This document shows, one piece after another, positions 9,910-20,700 of a stretch of DNA of 64,000 bases (position 1 is its first letter; every line of letters begins with the position of its first letter). The stretch comes from Leishmania mexicana MHOM/GT/2001/U1103 (taxonomy: Eukaryota; Euglenozoa; Kinetoplastea; Trypanosomatida; Trypanosomatidae). Location of the stretch: the NCBI RefSeq assembly GCF_000234665.1, contig NC_018314.1, forward strand, positions 264,130 through 328,129. Reading direction: 5' to 3'. Made by a program: the position numbers and the translations under genes. A model generated the notes under the pieces. That model had not been told where the DNA came from and made no database searches. It was given only the letters and a program-made list of their open reading frames with translations.

Positions 9910-11718
9910 TTAAATGATAGGGACCATCACCACCGCCGTGAAGATGTTCGATGGACTAACGATCATCAGTATAAAGAGTATGACGCCAGCCGATGCTATC
10001 ACCACTGAGGACGCGATAGCACCCTTGCACACGCCGTCGCACGCCGATTCAATGTGCGCAGGGCACTTGGGGGCCGTGATCGTCTTACAGGTGGTCCTGC
10101 AGTTGTAGAAGCAGAAGGGGCCAAGGTTCCAGCCACTGCTATTCAGTGACTCCAAAAACTCTCGCGTCCGTTTCCATGGGGATTCCGCCAAGGCATTTTG
10201 CGTGAACGCCAGGTCGCGGCCTCGCGGGCCCCAGAACAATATGATCAAAATCGTGCCGTCGTTGCTGCGGTCGGCGGTAACGTTGCCGCACCACGTCGAT
10301 ACGTTCACGTCGCCCTCCACGAGCGTGGTGATGTTCGTGGGAGGTACCAGAAACTCGATCACAAAGTCTTCGGTGTTGTAGGCCGCTGCAGCGTCGACGC
10401 GCATCCAGTCGTAGACCTGGGTCATGAGGCAGCTGTCGTTGGTGGGGAAGGCTGCTGTAGGGAAGGCTGCAATGCCTTGGTGGCGACCTGAAAGAATGCC
10501 TTCGCTGCTGCTGCTGCTACTGCTGCTGCTACTGCTGCTGCTGCTGCTGCTACTGGTGCTGCTACTGCTGCTGCTGCTGCTACTGCCGCTACTGCCGCTG
10601 CTGCTGCTCTCACCCGGGTGGATAGGGGTCGCTGAGACAATCAAAAACTGGGTAGTCGTGAGGATGTACCAGCTGTCCGAGGTACGCTCAAAGAAGAGTT
10701 GAATCGTACCGCCGATGAGCGAAGGGTCGAGGTCGATCATTCTCTGCGGCACCAGCGACGGCGAGGCGGCCGACGATGCTGTCGCGTCAAGAGAGACGAT
10801 TGTGCTGCCGTTGGTGGTCACATACAACACCCGTGTGCCATCTTCGCTCGCTTGGAGAATTCGACCAAAGTCGGCTACGAGAGGCGTGCTCACCTTCCAC
10901 GACTGGGAGCCGGGCTGGACGTACGACCAGCAGTACATCTGCAAGGTCGCGTTCACGATGAAGGCGCGACTGAGATGGGACAGAACGGTGATCGCGCCTG
11001 GCACGAAGTTGGGGTCGGTGGTGAAGCTCACCTGGCCCACCGGACTGCCCAGGGTCGGAATATAGAGAACAGTATGGTGGCCGGTGTTAGAGATGAAAAC
11101 GGAGGTTCTGCCGCTGATGATCGAGACGGCGAGCGAGTTGGGCGTACGGAGAAGGTCCGAGCCTAATATCGTCGTCGTCGCGTTCGTCGTGGCGTTGGTG
11201 AAGCGAAGGGCGTCGTTCAGGGTATCGGCCAGGTAGAAGCCGCCGTTGCCGTACGCGAGGGAGTTCGCACGACTGTCGCCACTAGGGATGCCGCCGAAGA
11301 GGGTGTCCACGGAAGGGCCATCGTGGTTGCCCCTCTTTCTGAGATTGCCGGCAACGGTGACAAGAACACCTGACTTGGAGATATGGCGAATAGCGGAGCC
11401 GCTGCCTCCCATGTCTGAGAACACCACCCCGTCATTCACCATGGCGCCGCCGTACCCGACTACACCGTATATGCCCACTCCACTGGGACCATCTCTAGAG
11501 TCGCCCCCGGCCGGGGCGCTGCGGAAGATGACGTGGTAATAGTATGTGCCATCATAGTACTCGTCTGAGCTGGGGGAGTTTTGCGCGGCTGCAGGGGTCG
11601 CGCATTGAAACAAAATACCAAGAAGGACGAAGGCGGTGGCAAAGAGCAGGGGGGGAGAAGGTCCCCGTGCCCCCAGCACCGGCGATCGCCTTGTCGTGAC
11701 AGCTGCGCAGTGCGACAT
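9910..11718 (-). CDS. Putative surface protein with NHL-like repeats and a long poly-Ser tract
   Basis: 602 residues. A signal peptide or signal anchor (hydrophobic FATAFVLLGILFQ, then ATPAAAQ) leads into an ectodomain. Its first half resembles NHL/beta-propeller blades: a GVLVTVAGN step, a GNHDGPSVDTLFGGIPSG step, and FYLADTLNDALRF. A nearly pure Ser tract of about 40 residues follows, encoded at 10498-10615 by AGC/AGT codons. Then comes a Cys-rich stretch (C..C pairs near the C-terminus) and a C-terminal membrane segment (ASSVVIASAGVILFILMIV) with almost no cytosolic tail. Eight or more Asn-X-Ser/Thr sites are present. The start at 11718 fits a pyrimidine tract and AG about 31 bases upstream. 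The plan matches the left-hand neighbour; function unknown. Confidence 0.78.
   Translation of the reverse strand: MSHCAAVTTRRSPVLGARGPSPPLLFATAFVLLGILFQCATPAAAQNSPSSDEYYDGTYYYHVIFRSAPAGGDSRDGPSGVGIYGVVGYGGAMVNDGVVFSDMGGSGSAIRHISKSGVLVTVAGNLRKRGNHDGPSVDTLFGGIPSGDSRANSLAYGNGGFYLADTLNDALRFTNATTNATTTILGSDLLRTPNSLAVSIISGRTSVFISNTGHHTVLYIPTLGSPVGQVSFTTDPNFVPGAITVLSHLSRAFIVNATLQMYCWSYVQPGSQSWKVSTPLVADFGRILQASEDGTRVLYVTTNGSTIVSLDATASSAASPSLVPQRMIDLDPSLIGGTIQLFFERTSDSWYILTTTQFLIVSATPIHPGESSSSGSSGSSSSSSSSSTSSSSSSSSSSSSSSSSSEGILSGRHQGIAAFPTAAFPTNDSCLMTQVYDWMRVDAAAAYNTEDFVIEFLVPPTNITTLVEGDVNVSTWCGNVTADRSNDGTILIILFWGPRGRDLAFTQNALAESPWKRTREFLESLNSSGWNLGPFCFYNCRTTCKTITAPKCPAHIESACDGVCKGAIASSVVIASAGVILFILMIVSPSNIFTAVVMVPII
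10498..10615 (-). repeat. Trinucleotide (CTG/CAG-type) repeat encoding poly-Ser
   Basis: The + strand shows a run of CTG units interrupted by CTA and CCG. On the coding strand this is AGC/AGT Ser codons in frame. Length is expected to vary between strains. Confidence 0.9.
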
Positions 11719-13612
11719 CCGCTCGCGCGCGTTTGGGTGGTGCGACGACTGGAAGAGGAAGAGGGCGATGCGGCGGGTGGGGGTGGGTGGGCTAGGGAGC
11801 AAGGCTCACGCTCGTTGTGTGTATGCGTGCACGTGTGTGTGAAAGGGGTGGAGGAGAGAAACTATGCAAACTAAGAGCAGCGCGCGGGGCGGATGCAGAG
11901 ACCGTACACGAGAAACACAAAGGGCGGAGAGAGAGAGGTCCGCGCGCACGCGGGTGTGTGTGTGATGCGCGAGGAAAAGCCCCCGGGACCACCGCAGCCA
12001 ACGACGGCTGCCAAAGAAAAAAGGAAAGGGAGAAGCGGTGATCCGCGGCACGGAGTTCTCACAACACAAAAGGGTGAGGAGCACACTAACACACAGCCCA
12101 CGCTGAGTGAGAGCGGGCGTGTGTGTGGGAGGGGGAGGGGAGGGCACACAGACACGGGAGGTCCACAGCTCACAGCGAGCGCCGAAAGGTGTGTGGTGGT
12201 GGCGTGTGCGTGTGTGCCGATGTAATAGAGAAATGGAAATACGAAAAAGAAGAATGGGGAGCGGCGGGCGGAGTACAGATGAATGAGGTCACTCTTAGAC
12301 AGGGAGGTGCCAGGGAGGGGATGGGAGAGGGGGGGGCAACTTGAATCTGCTGTGCCAGACAAGATACACAAGGGGGAGCTAAGGAGAAGAGATGAGGCAG
12401 GTAACAATGATAAAATGATGGAGGGCGACGAAGAGGGGGGGGGCGGGGGACGGACTGCCGTGGCGTTCCTCCTGTCTAAAGTGTGGGACCTCTGCTTTCT
12501 GTGTTCTTCGCCAGGCACTCTGTTGGTGCAGCCGCGACTGGGTATAGGGTGAGGCACCCGCGCACACACGGAGGAAGGTATGAAGGGGAGGGGGAGGGGC
12601 GCTAAAGACACCACCGCACAGAGACACAGAGAATACCCAACGCGAAAAAAACTGGCGGCGAGGACTGCGAACGTGAAACGTGTTTCGCAAAGGAGAGAGG
12701 GAGGAGGGGGGAGGGCGGCGGCGGGCCAGCGCGTCGTCGCCTTGGGGGGAAGTGCCCGTTGTAGCCGTTGGCGTGGTTCCTCGTTTCTTCCGAAAGGGGA
12801 GGGGGGCGGGGGTGCGCGGCGGTCAGGCGATGGAGGGCAGGGAGACAGAGGGGAGGGAACACGTATGGACCATGTTTGCAGGTGAGCGATGGTGGAAGGG
12901 GAAGGGGTGGGGAGCCAAGGGCAATCACGGTGATGTGTGGAAAGCAGAGGGAGGAGGAAGAGGACAGAGAGAAGGCGTTGAGGTCGCAGGGCGGCATCCA
13001 GCGTAGATGCCAAGCAACAGCGCACAAGCCACATCGCATGGTCTTCCCCAGAAAGGGACGGGGGGTGGGTGGGTGGGAGGGGACACACACACACGAGTGC
13101 TTCACATCCACAAACATACACGCGTTCTCCGTTTCTCTCGATTTCTCTCGCACAACACCGTACAACGAGGAGACACAAGCTCAATACGGCGTGGCACCTC
13201 TTGTCCAATGGAGGTCCGTCAAGGCAGTGCACCTCTGCACCTTGTTGGAGAACAAGGTTTGGCTGATTACCATATATATTTTCTTTTCTTCATGTGCTGT
13301 CCCCTCTCTCGAGTGACGTGGGACTGCGCCCCCCCCCCCCCCGTCGGTACCCGTATGGATGCCGCTGATACGGTTGCAGTGCACAGTGGGGCTAGTCGAG
13401 ATACCGGCGTGGGGGGTGGGGGGAGACGATGTCGAGGCGCTAACGAGGAGTACACAGACACGCCTGTACACGCGCCCGTTGCGCGCGCAACGGACGCTTC
13501 TCAGCAGACTACACCTCCGCCATCCTTGCCAGTTGTGCGAATAAACACTGCAGCCGCCGCCGCTTATCATGGCACCGGGGATACTCGCAATCGCCCGCAT
13601 CATCTCGCGCAC
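11719..13612. other. Intergenic region, purine/pyrimidine tracts
   Basis: About 1.9 kb. Purine-rich on the + strand at 11751-11768 (splice tract of the gene to the left) and 12560-12850. A run of about fourteen C begins at 13329. Long open frames on both strands are low-complexity and have no domain. Confidence 0.6.
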
Positions 13613-14344
13613 TCACGACTTTGCGACGCGGTTCACCGGCTGTCCGTGCTTGTCCAGGTGAGCGAAAGGGCATGCCGCGCCTCTTTGGCAGCCCTCTGGT
13701 GTGCGGTAGAAGTGGCATACCCCGCTGCTGCCCGCGAGCGCGACGTTGCTCGTGATGAACCCGTTGCTGCTGTTGTGCGCGTGGTAGACGGTGTTATCCA
13801 CGTGCTGGGCGTTGCGGCGCAGCTGTGCGATGCGATAGTCATTGAGCTTCTCAGCCAGGTTCGGGTCGTCGGGGGATGGCAGCGACGGAAGCGGAGGAGC
13901 ACCGGCGGCAGCGGACAACGACGACGATGGGGCGGCAGACGCCGACCCAGACAGCAACGACGACAGAGTGGCTCCACTGTTGCTGCCGCTGTTGCTCCCA
14001 CCCAATGCCCCACCGTGTGGCTTTTTCTGCTCGAAGGCGGTGAGCTGCTGCACATCCACCTCCTCCCTGTCCACGCCATAGTAGCCATCGCATACCTTGT
14101 AGAAATCCATGAGCGCTTGATGGGCAATGAACGGCGACGGGCGGAGCGTGTGGTCGTGCGGCTGCACTGCCTCGTAGAGGGCTTCGGGGGAGAGTGCCGT
14201 GTACGGCTTCGGCTCGGCGGCCCGCACGAGACACAGCATCGCAGGAGTAGCGTTCTCGATCAGGTAGTTCACACGGCCCGCTTTGCGGCGACGCGCCGCC
14301 GTGGCTGGTGCCTCTACCACCTCCTTGTAGGCTGCTGTAGACAT
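13613..14344 (-). CDS. CCCH zinc-finger protein, probable RNA-binding regulator
   Basis: 243 residues. One CCCH finger lies near the C-terminus at about 210-229 with spacing C-x8-C-x5-C-x3-H (CHFYRTPEGC, then QRGAAC, then PFAH). In trypanosomatids CCCH proteins usually bind mRNA and adjust stability or translation. The N-terminal 110 residues have ordered composition with a motif around FIAHQALMDFYKVCDGYYG; the middle is a Ser/Gly/Ala/Pro-rich linker. The start at 14344 is favoured because the first AG after the upstream polypyrimidine tract falls 24 bases before it, so the more upstream in-frame sequence would be outside the mRNA. The target RNAs cannot be deduced. Confidence 0.82.
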   Translation of the reverse strand: MSTAAYKEVVEAPATAARRRKAGRVNYLIENATPAMLCLVRAAEPKPYTALSPEALYEAVQPHDHTLRPSPFIAHQALMDFYKVCDGYYGVDREEVDVQQLTAFEQKKPHGGALGGSNSGSNSGATLSSLLSGSASAAPSSSLSAAAGAPPLPSLPSPDDPNLAEKLNDYRIAQLRRNAQHVDNTVYHAHNSSNGFITSNVALAGSSGVCHFYRTPEGCQRGAACPFAHLDKHGQPVNRVAKS

Positions 14345-15099
14345 GTGTACCGCGAGAAGACCAGGAGCTGAGTTGCCCAGAGGAGGCGGGGGTGGGGGGA
14401 GGGGATTTCCGCACCTCCAAAGAAAGGAAGAGAGACACACACAGACACAAGGAGGAGGAGGAGGAGCAGAGGCTGGGAGAAGGGGCGGAGGCGGAGTCCA
14501 CTTGTGTGCCGGTCACTCGCGTGGGCTGCTGTTCTCGTCCGAAAACTGAAACAGGGAGGGGGGAGGGATGGGAGAGATGGGAAAGAGGGGAGAGGGAGAG
14601 GGGGGGGAGCGAGGTGCTCAAGCAGGAGAGCCCCTCCTTTAAAACCGCTACTGTCAGACACAAGCGGGCAAAGGGGAAGAGGGAGGGAGGGAGGGGAGGG
14701 GTGGCGAGGCAGCGGCGGTTTGCTTGACTACCGTCTCGGCAACGCCACAGGGCACGCATACGTGCGCGGCCCGCAATGGATCCTCGCCACCACGGCAAGT
14801 ACCCCTTCTCTCCCGCTGCTTCTTCGATGCGTGCGCGTGTCCTTCAGGTCTCTTGCTCTCTTCCAGTAGCACAGGAGACGTCAAGTACGCGGCATCGCCC
14901 CTCTCCCTGCTCATCCGGTTCCACGACGACAACACAGCCAGCGCACCAGGCTGTGTGCGTGCATGCGTGCTTCAAAAGCTCGTGGGCCGCAGAAGACTCT
15001 CTTTCTCCCTCTAGCCCAACCGCGTAGGAGAAGTTGCGCGGAGCCACGCACGCACATGTACGGGCGTACCAATCAACGACGCAGGCCTGGGGAGGACTA
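14345..15099. other. Intergenic region
   Basis: About 750 bases with two strong + strand purine tracts (14380-14470 and 14550-14700). No gene seen. Confidence 0.6.
14368..14410 (-). promoter_or_regulatory. Predicted trans-splice signal for the CCCH protein
   Basis: A C-rich tract on the minus strand (14380-14410) is followed by the first AG at 14368-14369, 24 bases before the ATG at 14344. Confidence 0.6.
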
Positions 15100-16674
15100 C
15101 TATGGCGGCAGCAGCTTGAATTTATCGATGGCCCATTCCCGATACATCGCCATCTCACACGCCGGAAGGGCGAGGTAGTGGTCTACCATGTCGTAGCTGA
15201 TGGTCGCCGCGATCTTGTCGAAGTCAACGCGCCCCTCCCGCCCTTCCTGACACTCGATGGTGTCGTCGTCGAGTGTGTCGCTGCGATGGGAGCGATAGTG
15301 CGGGTTTCTGCGGCATTGACGCAGGTAAAGAACGTAGCCCAACAGCTCCGCCATGGCCCAAAGAGGTCGCTCGGGCACTTTAGCCGACGTGTGCTCGCCT
15401 TCAGCGCCACCTTCATCGTTCTGAGAGAGCTCGCGCGCAAACCCCTTGAATGCCAACTCCCGCAGCGGCGGAGTGCGATGCTGCCAATGGTGCGCCGTCG
15501 CCCCGTCCGTGTCTCGCGCTTCGCTCGGGAGTACCTCACGCAGCTCGTCGCCTACAAAGCACACGGTATGGTAGTGATGTCCCGGGAACAGCTGTACTTC
15601 TCCCGTCTCCGGTGAGGGCAGCATCAGCACGCAGCCGTCGCGCGTGGCTGCCTGCTTGCGTTTTTCCTGTAAGAGCGCCAGTAACTCGCGACGGGTCTCT
15701 TTCATTTCGTGCGTGATGGCTTTGCGTTGGCGCGACAGCTCCGACAGGAGGTGGGTCGTGGAGTCACCACCCTCCGTTGCACCGGAAGGAGCACGAGGAG
15801 CGGAGTCGCCAGTGTGCCTGTCGGGGTCACCTCCACGGTCGCCCACCCCGGATACTGGAACGCTCAGCTCTTTGTTCTGCCGGCGCGCCCGAGTGCGTCG
15901 CATGGACCACAGATTTTTTGTCCGAAGGAGGTCTGCGCGTGCCGCGACTAACTGCAAGGCACGTGACTGCAGCTCTTGTCGACGCTGACGGCGTAGACGG
16001 CGCTGCCGCAGCGCACCGGTGCAGTCGAGCAGCAGCACTGGTCGATTACCGTAGCAGTGCAACGGGGGAGAGGCAGCACCTTCAGCGGCGACAACACAGT
16101 CGCCGACGTCGCAGGCACCGGTAGCGCTCCGACCGTCTTCCGCGACTGCCTTCGGGGCGCGTGGGGCAAACAGAGCACGAGGCATGAGAAATGGATGCTC
16201 GGCAGGGACGATCATGCGCTTGTGATTGAGCATCACGACGAAGTCACGGCGACCGCTGGAGCTGACCTGTGCGGGCTTCTCGGACAGGGATGGCGGAAGC
16301 AACGCCGAGGCGGACGTCGGCTGAGCAGAGAGGGTCGACAAGAGGCGGGGAGGACGACCACCAACTGGGTTCGCCTCGCTGACGGTGGGGATATCGATAC
16401 TGCTGTCTGCCATATCTTCCGTGTGCGGCCGTCGTCTGTGCGGCTCATCGGAGCGGTGGGCATCCTTGGAGCTCTGCCCTAGCCTGCCTCTTTCGGTATC
16501 CTGGACTTGCGTTGCATCGTCGGATGCGGCGCGTGACCGCGTCGTCAGCTCCGACATGCCATCGCCCCGCCGCGCCCGCTTCCGATTCGATGAGTGCGTC
16601 AACGAGGTAGCGTTGGTGCCCGTGCCGCTGTGCCGCGACGGAGGTGTCCCGGAGGAGGGGTAGGAGGTGTGCAT
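15100..16674 (-). CDS. Conserved-looking protein of unknown function
   Basis: 524 residues from the first ATG. The first 100 residues are Ser/Arg/His-rich and probably disordered. A folded-looking segment begins near FVVMLNHKRMIVPAEHPF. A very basic helix with many Arg and Gln follows (LRQRRLRRQRRQELQSRALQ), with a second helical stretch (LLSELSRQRKAITHEMKETR) that may form a coiled coil. The C-terminus has aromatic, acidic patches (ISYDMVDHYLALPACEMAMYREWAIDKF). I recognise no domain. The start is uncertain: the polypyrimidine tract at 16675-16691 abuts the ATG at 16674, and the first AG after that tract lies inside the frame. An mRNA spliced there would start at the ATG at 16557 (485 residues). 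Confidence 0.72.
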   Translation of the reverse strand: MHTSYPSSGTPPSRHSGTGTNATSLTHSSNRKRARRGDGMSELTTRSRAASDDATQVQDTERGRLGQSSKDAHRSDEPHRRRPHTEDMADSSIDIPTVSEANPVGGRPPRLLSTLSAQPTSASALLPPSLSEKPAQVSSSGRRDFVVMLNHKRMIVPAEHPFLMPRALFAPRAPKAVAEDGRSATGACDVGDCVVAAEGAASPPLHCYGNRPVLLLDCTGALRQRRLRRQRRQELQSRALQLVAARADLLRTKNLWSMRRTRARRQNKELSVPVSGVGDRGGDPDRHTGDSAPRAPSGATEGGDSTTHLLSELSRQRKAITHEMKETRRELLALLQEKRKQAATRDGCVLMLPSPETGEVQLFPGHHYHTVCFVGDELREVLPSEARDTDGATAHHWQHRTPPLRELAFKGFARELSQNDEGGAEGEHTSAKVPERPLWAMAELLGYVLYLRQCRRNPHYRSHRSDTLDDDTIECQEGREGRVDFDKIAATISYDMVDHYLALPACEMAMYREWAIDKFKLLPP

Positions 16675-16701
16675 GCAGAGAGGGAGAGAGAGATAAACCA
16701 A

Positions 16702-17727
16702 GAGGAATTACTGGTGGGGTCTGCGAAAGGCCGCGAGGGGAGACGGAGGCGAGAGAGAGGGGGGGGGGAGGGGTGCGTGCGCAGAAGACAAGGAGTGGAA
16801 CGGCGGGTGTTCTTCGATGCAGTCGTGAAAGGCTGGGCAGGCGACATCAGCCACGGCACGCGTAGCGCTACAGGTGAGCGTGTCTATGTGAGGGGAGGGA
16901 CGGGTGGGGGTGGGCCATTGGTCGATGGGAAAACGAAAGCGGGGGGGGGGCGCACTGGCAACGCGGGTAGCGGCGTCTTTTTTGGTATCTTGCGCGAGCG
17001 TATTTCGCTTTTCTTCATCGATGGGCTGGCCTGAATGCCAAACCCCTTTTAGGGTGGTGGAAGAGTTGGGGACTGGGGGAAGGGGGAGGTGGAGGGGCAT
17101 GCACGCGTGTACCTGTTGTGCGGGCGTCGACGTGTGCGGCGGTGCAGGGGGACCCAAACCTGAAGCCATAAGAGGGTGGGTGGGTGGGGGGAGGCGACAG
17201 GGAGGGAAGGATGGGTGCACAGGTTCACATGCAGACGCACGCACACAGACGGACCCAGACGGGCACGCGGGGAGTTTAGGAAGGAAAATAAAGGACGTAC
17301 ATCTAGGCGCAGTCGACAGCGGCAATCAAAGACCAGTACACGTCTATACAAAACGCACGCACGCACGCACGGACGGGACATGGGGGGGCGGGGAGGATGG
17401 AGCACACACACCCACACACACACCACACCCACACAGACACATACCGAGAAGAAGAAAAGGACAGAAGCCTGCAAGGAAATTCAGAGCCGCCATCGCTGCA
17501 CAACACAACAGAGATCCTTGGACAGACATGCAGTGCGTGATGGTGGTGATGATGGGGGAGGAGGGGGGAGGGACGGTGATGGGTAACACCGCGATGCCAA
17601 CCACGTGGCAGCGTAGACAGGGACCACAAGAAGAAAAACAGCGCATAGATGGACACTCTTTCGCCGTCACCCGGTCGCACCGGGATGCGCCTCACCACCT
17701 CAACCGAGGGCGAACCCATTTCCTTGC
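16702..17727. other. Intergenic region
   Basis: About 1 kb, with a + strand purine tract at 16736-16772 that could serve as an alternative splice tract for the gene to the left. A CA-rich stretch is at 17403-17442. No gene seen. Confidence 0.6.
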
Positions 17728-20700
17728 TCACTCCACCTCCCTTCTCACTGCGGTGGGAGAGCCCTCAGGCCGGTGGGGAGAGGACGGGCTTCCCTGTCCG
17801 GGCTCCACATTGACGTCACGTCGCTCGCTGCAGCCTCGCCGCTGCACTGGCTTGCCGTAAGAGGCAAAGACGCACGGCGGGGCCATTGCTCCGCTCTCTG
17901 CCGCTTGTGGTGACGTCGACGACGGTGCGTCACCTGGATCGCGGTGCGTCTCTGCCGCTGCCGCCGATGTCGATGATGCCGAAGTGCGCATCTGCATCAA
18001 TGCCAGCAGCTCCGGTGGGAGAGATGGTCGTTGGGCGGGTGAATGCACAAGAGAAGACGTGGAAGGTGGCGCGATGGTAGAGGTAGGCGGTCCCGTCCTT
18101 CGCGGCGGCGAGGCGATGAACGTGGCTAGGGGGAGTGGGGCCGTGGCAGAGGAAGAGGGGGACACCAGCGGCTCGATGGGGGCGGTGGGGAAGACGGGAC
18201 TAGCGAACAAGCGCAGCTCGTCGGCAAGAGTCGGCTGCGGCGCCGTAGAAGAGGTCCGGGGCTGGACCGGCTGGAGCTGTAGCATAAGCGACGCTGAGGC
18301 GCGAGAGCGGCCGCTGCTGGTGATGTGAAGGCTCTCCCTGCTCCTCCTCATGCTGCTGTCACTGCTCGTCCGACGCTGACGGCCGCTGTTGAGAGGAGAC
18401 GGAGAGGGAGCGTCAATGCGTCCGCCCAATGGCGTGGCAGCGCCCAGCGCGTACTCCAGCCCTGCCCCCACGGTGGGCGTCGCAAGGACGGAAGGTGATG
18501 AGCGCAGTGTGGAGAAGGACAAGGCGCGATTCGCACGGCGGCGGCCGCCAATGTCGCGAAGGCTGCCCCTGCCGCTGCCGCTGCCGAGACTGCGGCTCCG
18601 ACGAGAGGATCCACGCACGTGCTGCGCCCGCTGCTCAGCGGCACTGGCGATCGAGGTGGAGGGGAGAGACCGGGTTCTGAAGGCGTCTCGCGTCTCGCCG
18701 TGTCGCAGTGGGGCCTGGTTGAACTCGGTGGACGGCAGCGATAGCCGTCCGCTCGGCGTACGGGGCGCAAAGGGCGAGAGCGACAGGGGTGACGACGCCG
18801 GGAACGCCCACGACTGTCGCGGCGAGGGGGCGCGCTGCTCCGACGATAGAGGGATCCAGTGGGGACTGGTTTCCGCTGCTTCCTCGACACCGTCGCCGCG
18901 ACGGGGCGCATCGCCAGGCGAGAACGCATAGGGCGGCGGAGGCACGCGGTGCTGTCGCTGCTGACGTTGATGGGAGAGGGCAAGCGCAGTGGGGGTAGAA
19001 TACCCCGTTGGCCAACGCTCGACACTGCCGGTGTTGCTGTTGGCGACGGAGACGGGGGCGATGGCACTCCCGAACGTTAACCGCTGCGGCGCTACTCCTA
19101 AGGCCTCGCTGAAGCGACTGCCACTGCTGTCGGTGCGACTTATGCCGCGGACGCTGACGGATGGGGAGTGTATGCCCACGGACGAGTGTGACTGTCGCCG
19201 CCGCCGCCGTTTCTGCTGCTGCTTCCGCGGTGCCCAAGAGCGTCGCCGTGCCACCGCGCTGCCGTAGACCGCGCTGCTTGCCGCGTGCACGCCTCGTCCC
19301 TCGTCGTCTTCGCTACAACCGTCACCACCGCTCGTACGGATGCCGCCTCCACTCCCCGGAGAGGCCGCTGCTCCCGCCAGGAAAAAGCTGAGCGAGCCGG
19401 TGGAGCGCCGCGAAGGGGATGAGGGTGGGGAGGGCGGGGGCTGCCGGGAAGAGCGCGCCAGTTCGCATACCTTGGGTGTCAGCGCCCCCGTCGTCGAGCC
19501 GCCTCGCGCGTGCGTGAGGCGTGTCGTGCGAGCCAAGAGCTGAATGTCCTCCTCCTGCGAGAGCGACAGCCAGTTCGCACCGCTCGGCGCCGCTGTCGAG
19601 GTGCTGCCCCTCCAGGCGGGATGCACCTGCAGGAAGGAGCCGGAGCCGCGAAAGGGCGACGGATGCAAGGGTGAGGCCGCCGCCAGGGCGGCTTCTGCGA
19701 CCGCCGCCCTTGACGGGGTCACCATCAAGGTGGCAGACGCCCGCACTGCTGCAGGGGAGGCACAGACACCAGATAGACGCGTTGGTGTCATGCTGCTACT
19801 GCCGCGCGAGTGTACATCATCGCCGCCTTGCCCCCCTTCGCGGACAAGATGCTGAGGCTCGTGACCTTTACCAGGGCTGTGGCGGACGCCGCCGTTGTCG
19901 CACTTTCTCTTAGTCTGGTCGCACGGCGTCATGAGCCGCGCCGGCGCAGTGGGCGCTGGCGTGGGGAAGCGGCCGTATGGGTTCTGGTCGGCGGTCCCCA
20001 TCTTGATCTCGTCTTCGACGTCATCGCTGTCTTCTCTCATCGCGCGCGGACTCGTCCGCCCCCCAGTCGACATTGTGGAGGGAATCTGTGGATGGCGATG
20101 AAAGTTCCGCCTGCTGCTGTGATTGCTGGTCCCCTTCTCCTGCGAGCACGGCGTCGCCGTGGACCACGTGGACGCCTGCAGCAGCGACTGCAAACGTGTC
20201 TGCGTCGGAGTGGAGAAGATGGAGAGTATAGAGGACTGCTCGGAGGATTCCTCCGGAGTGGCGGTGACGGCCGTTGCTGTAGTGCCATGGTGGGTGTGCT
20301 CACTTCCGTTGGCTCTACCCCACGCAACGGTGCTCGCCATTGAGGCGTGTAGGCGCCGCTCGTCTGCGGATAGTGCGAGGCGGCCGGCGACTCGGTGCGG
20401 CGTGCAGGTGGAGGGCCCCGTTGTGGTCATGCTGGCGGCAGTCCCGCACCTGCCACGCGTCACGTCGAGCGGCGAAAGTGGCGACCTCGACAGGTTGCTG
20501 TCGGACACCACCTCGTCTTCCATGTCCATCAAATAACGAATGGCAGTCCGGATTTGCGAGGGCGGGCTGGAGGATGTCGACGCGGCACTTCTGCAAAGAG
20601 AGCTGCCGGCGCCATCGTCAGCGAGAACGGTCCATGACTGATGCCGACGGTTGTGGGGGTCGCACATGTAGCGGTCCTGAGCACCTACACGCGCCGTGGC

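Noticed and set aside
11871..13232. 453-codon minus-strand frame between the surface protein and the CCCH protein
   Set aside because: It is Pro/Ser/Leu-rich and made of polypyrimidine tracts, with no domain. It would also occupy the expected UTRs.
13007..14371. 454-codon + strand frame overlapping the CCCH gene
   Set aside because: It is antisense over most of its length to a gene with a clear zinc finger, against the direction of the whole unit, and has no domain of its own.
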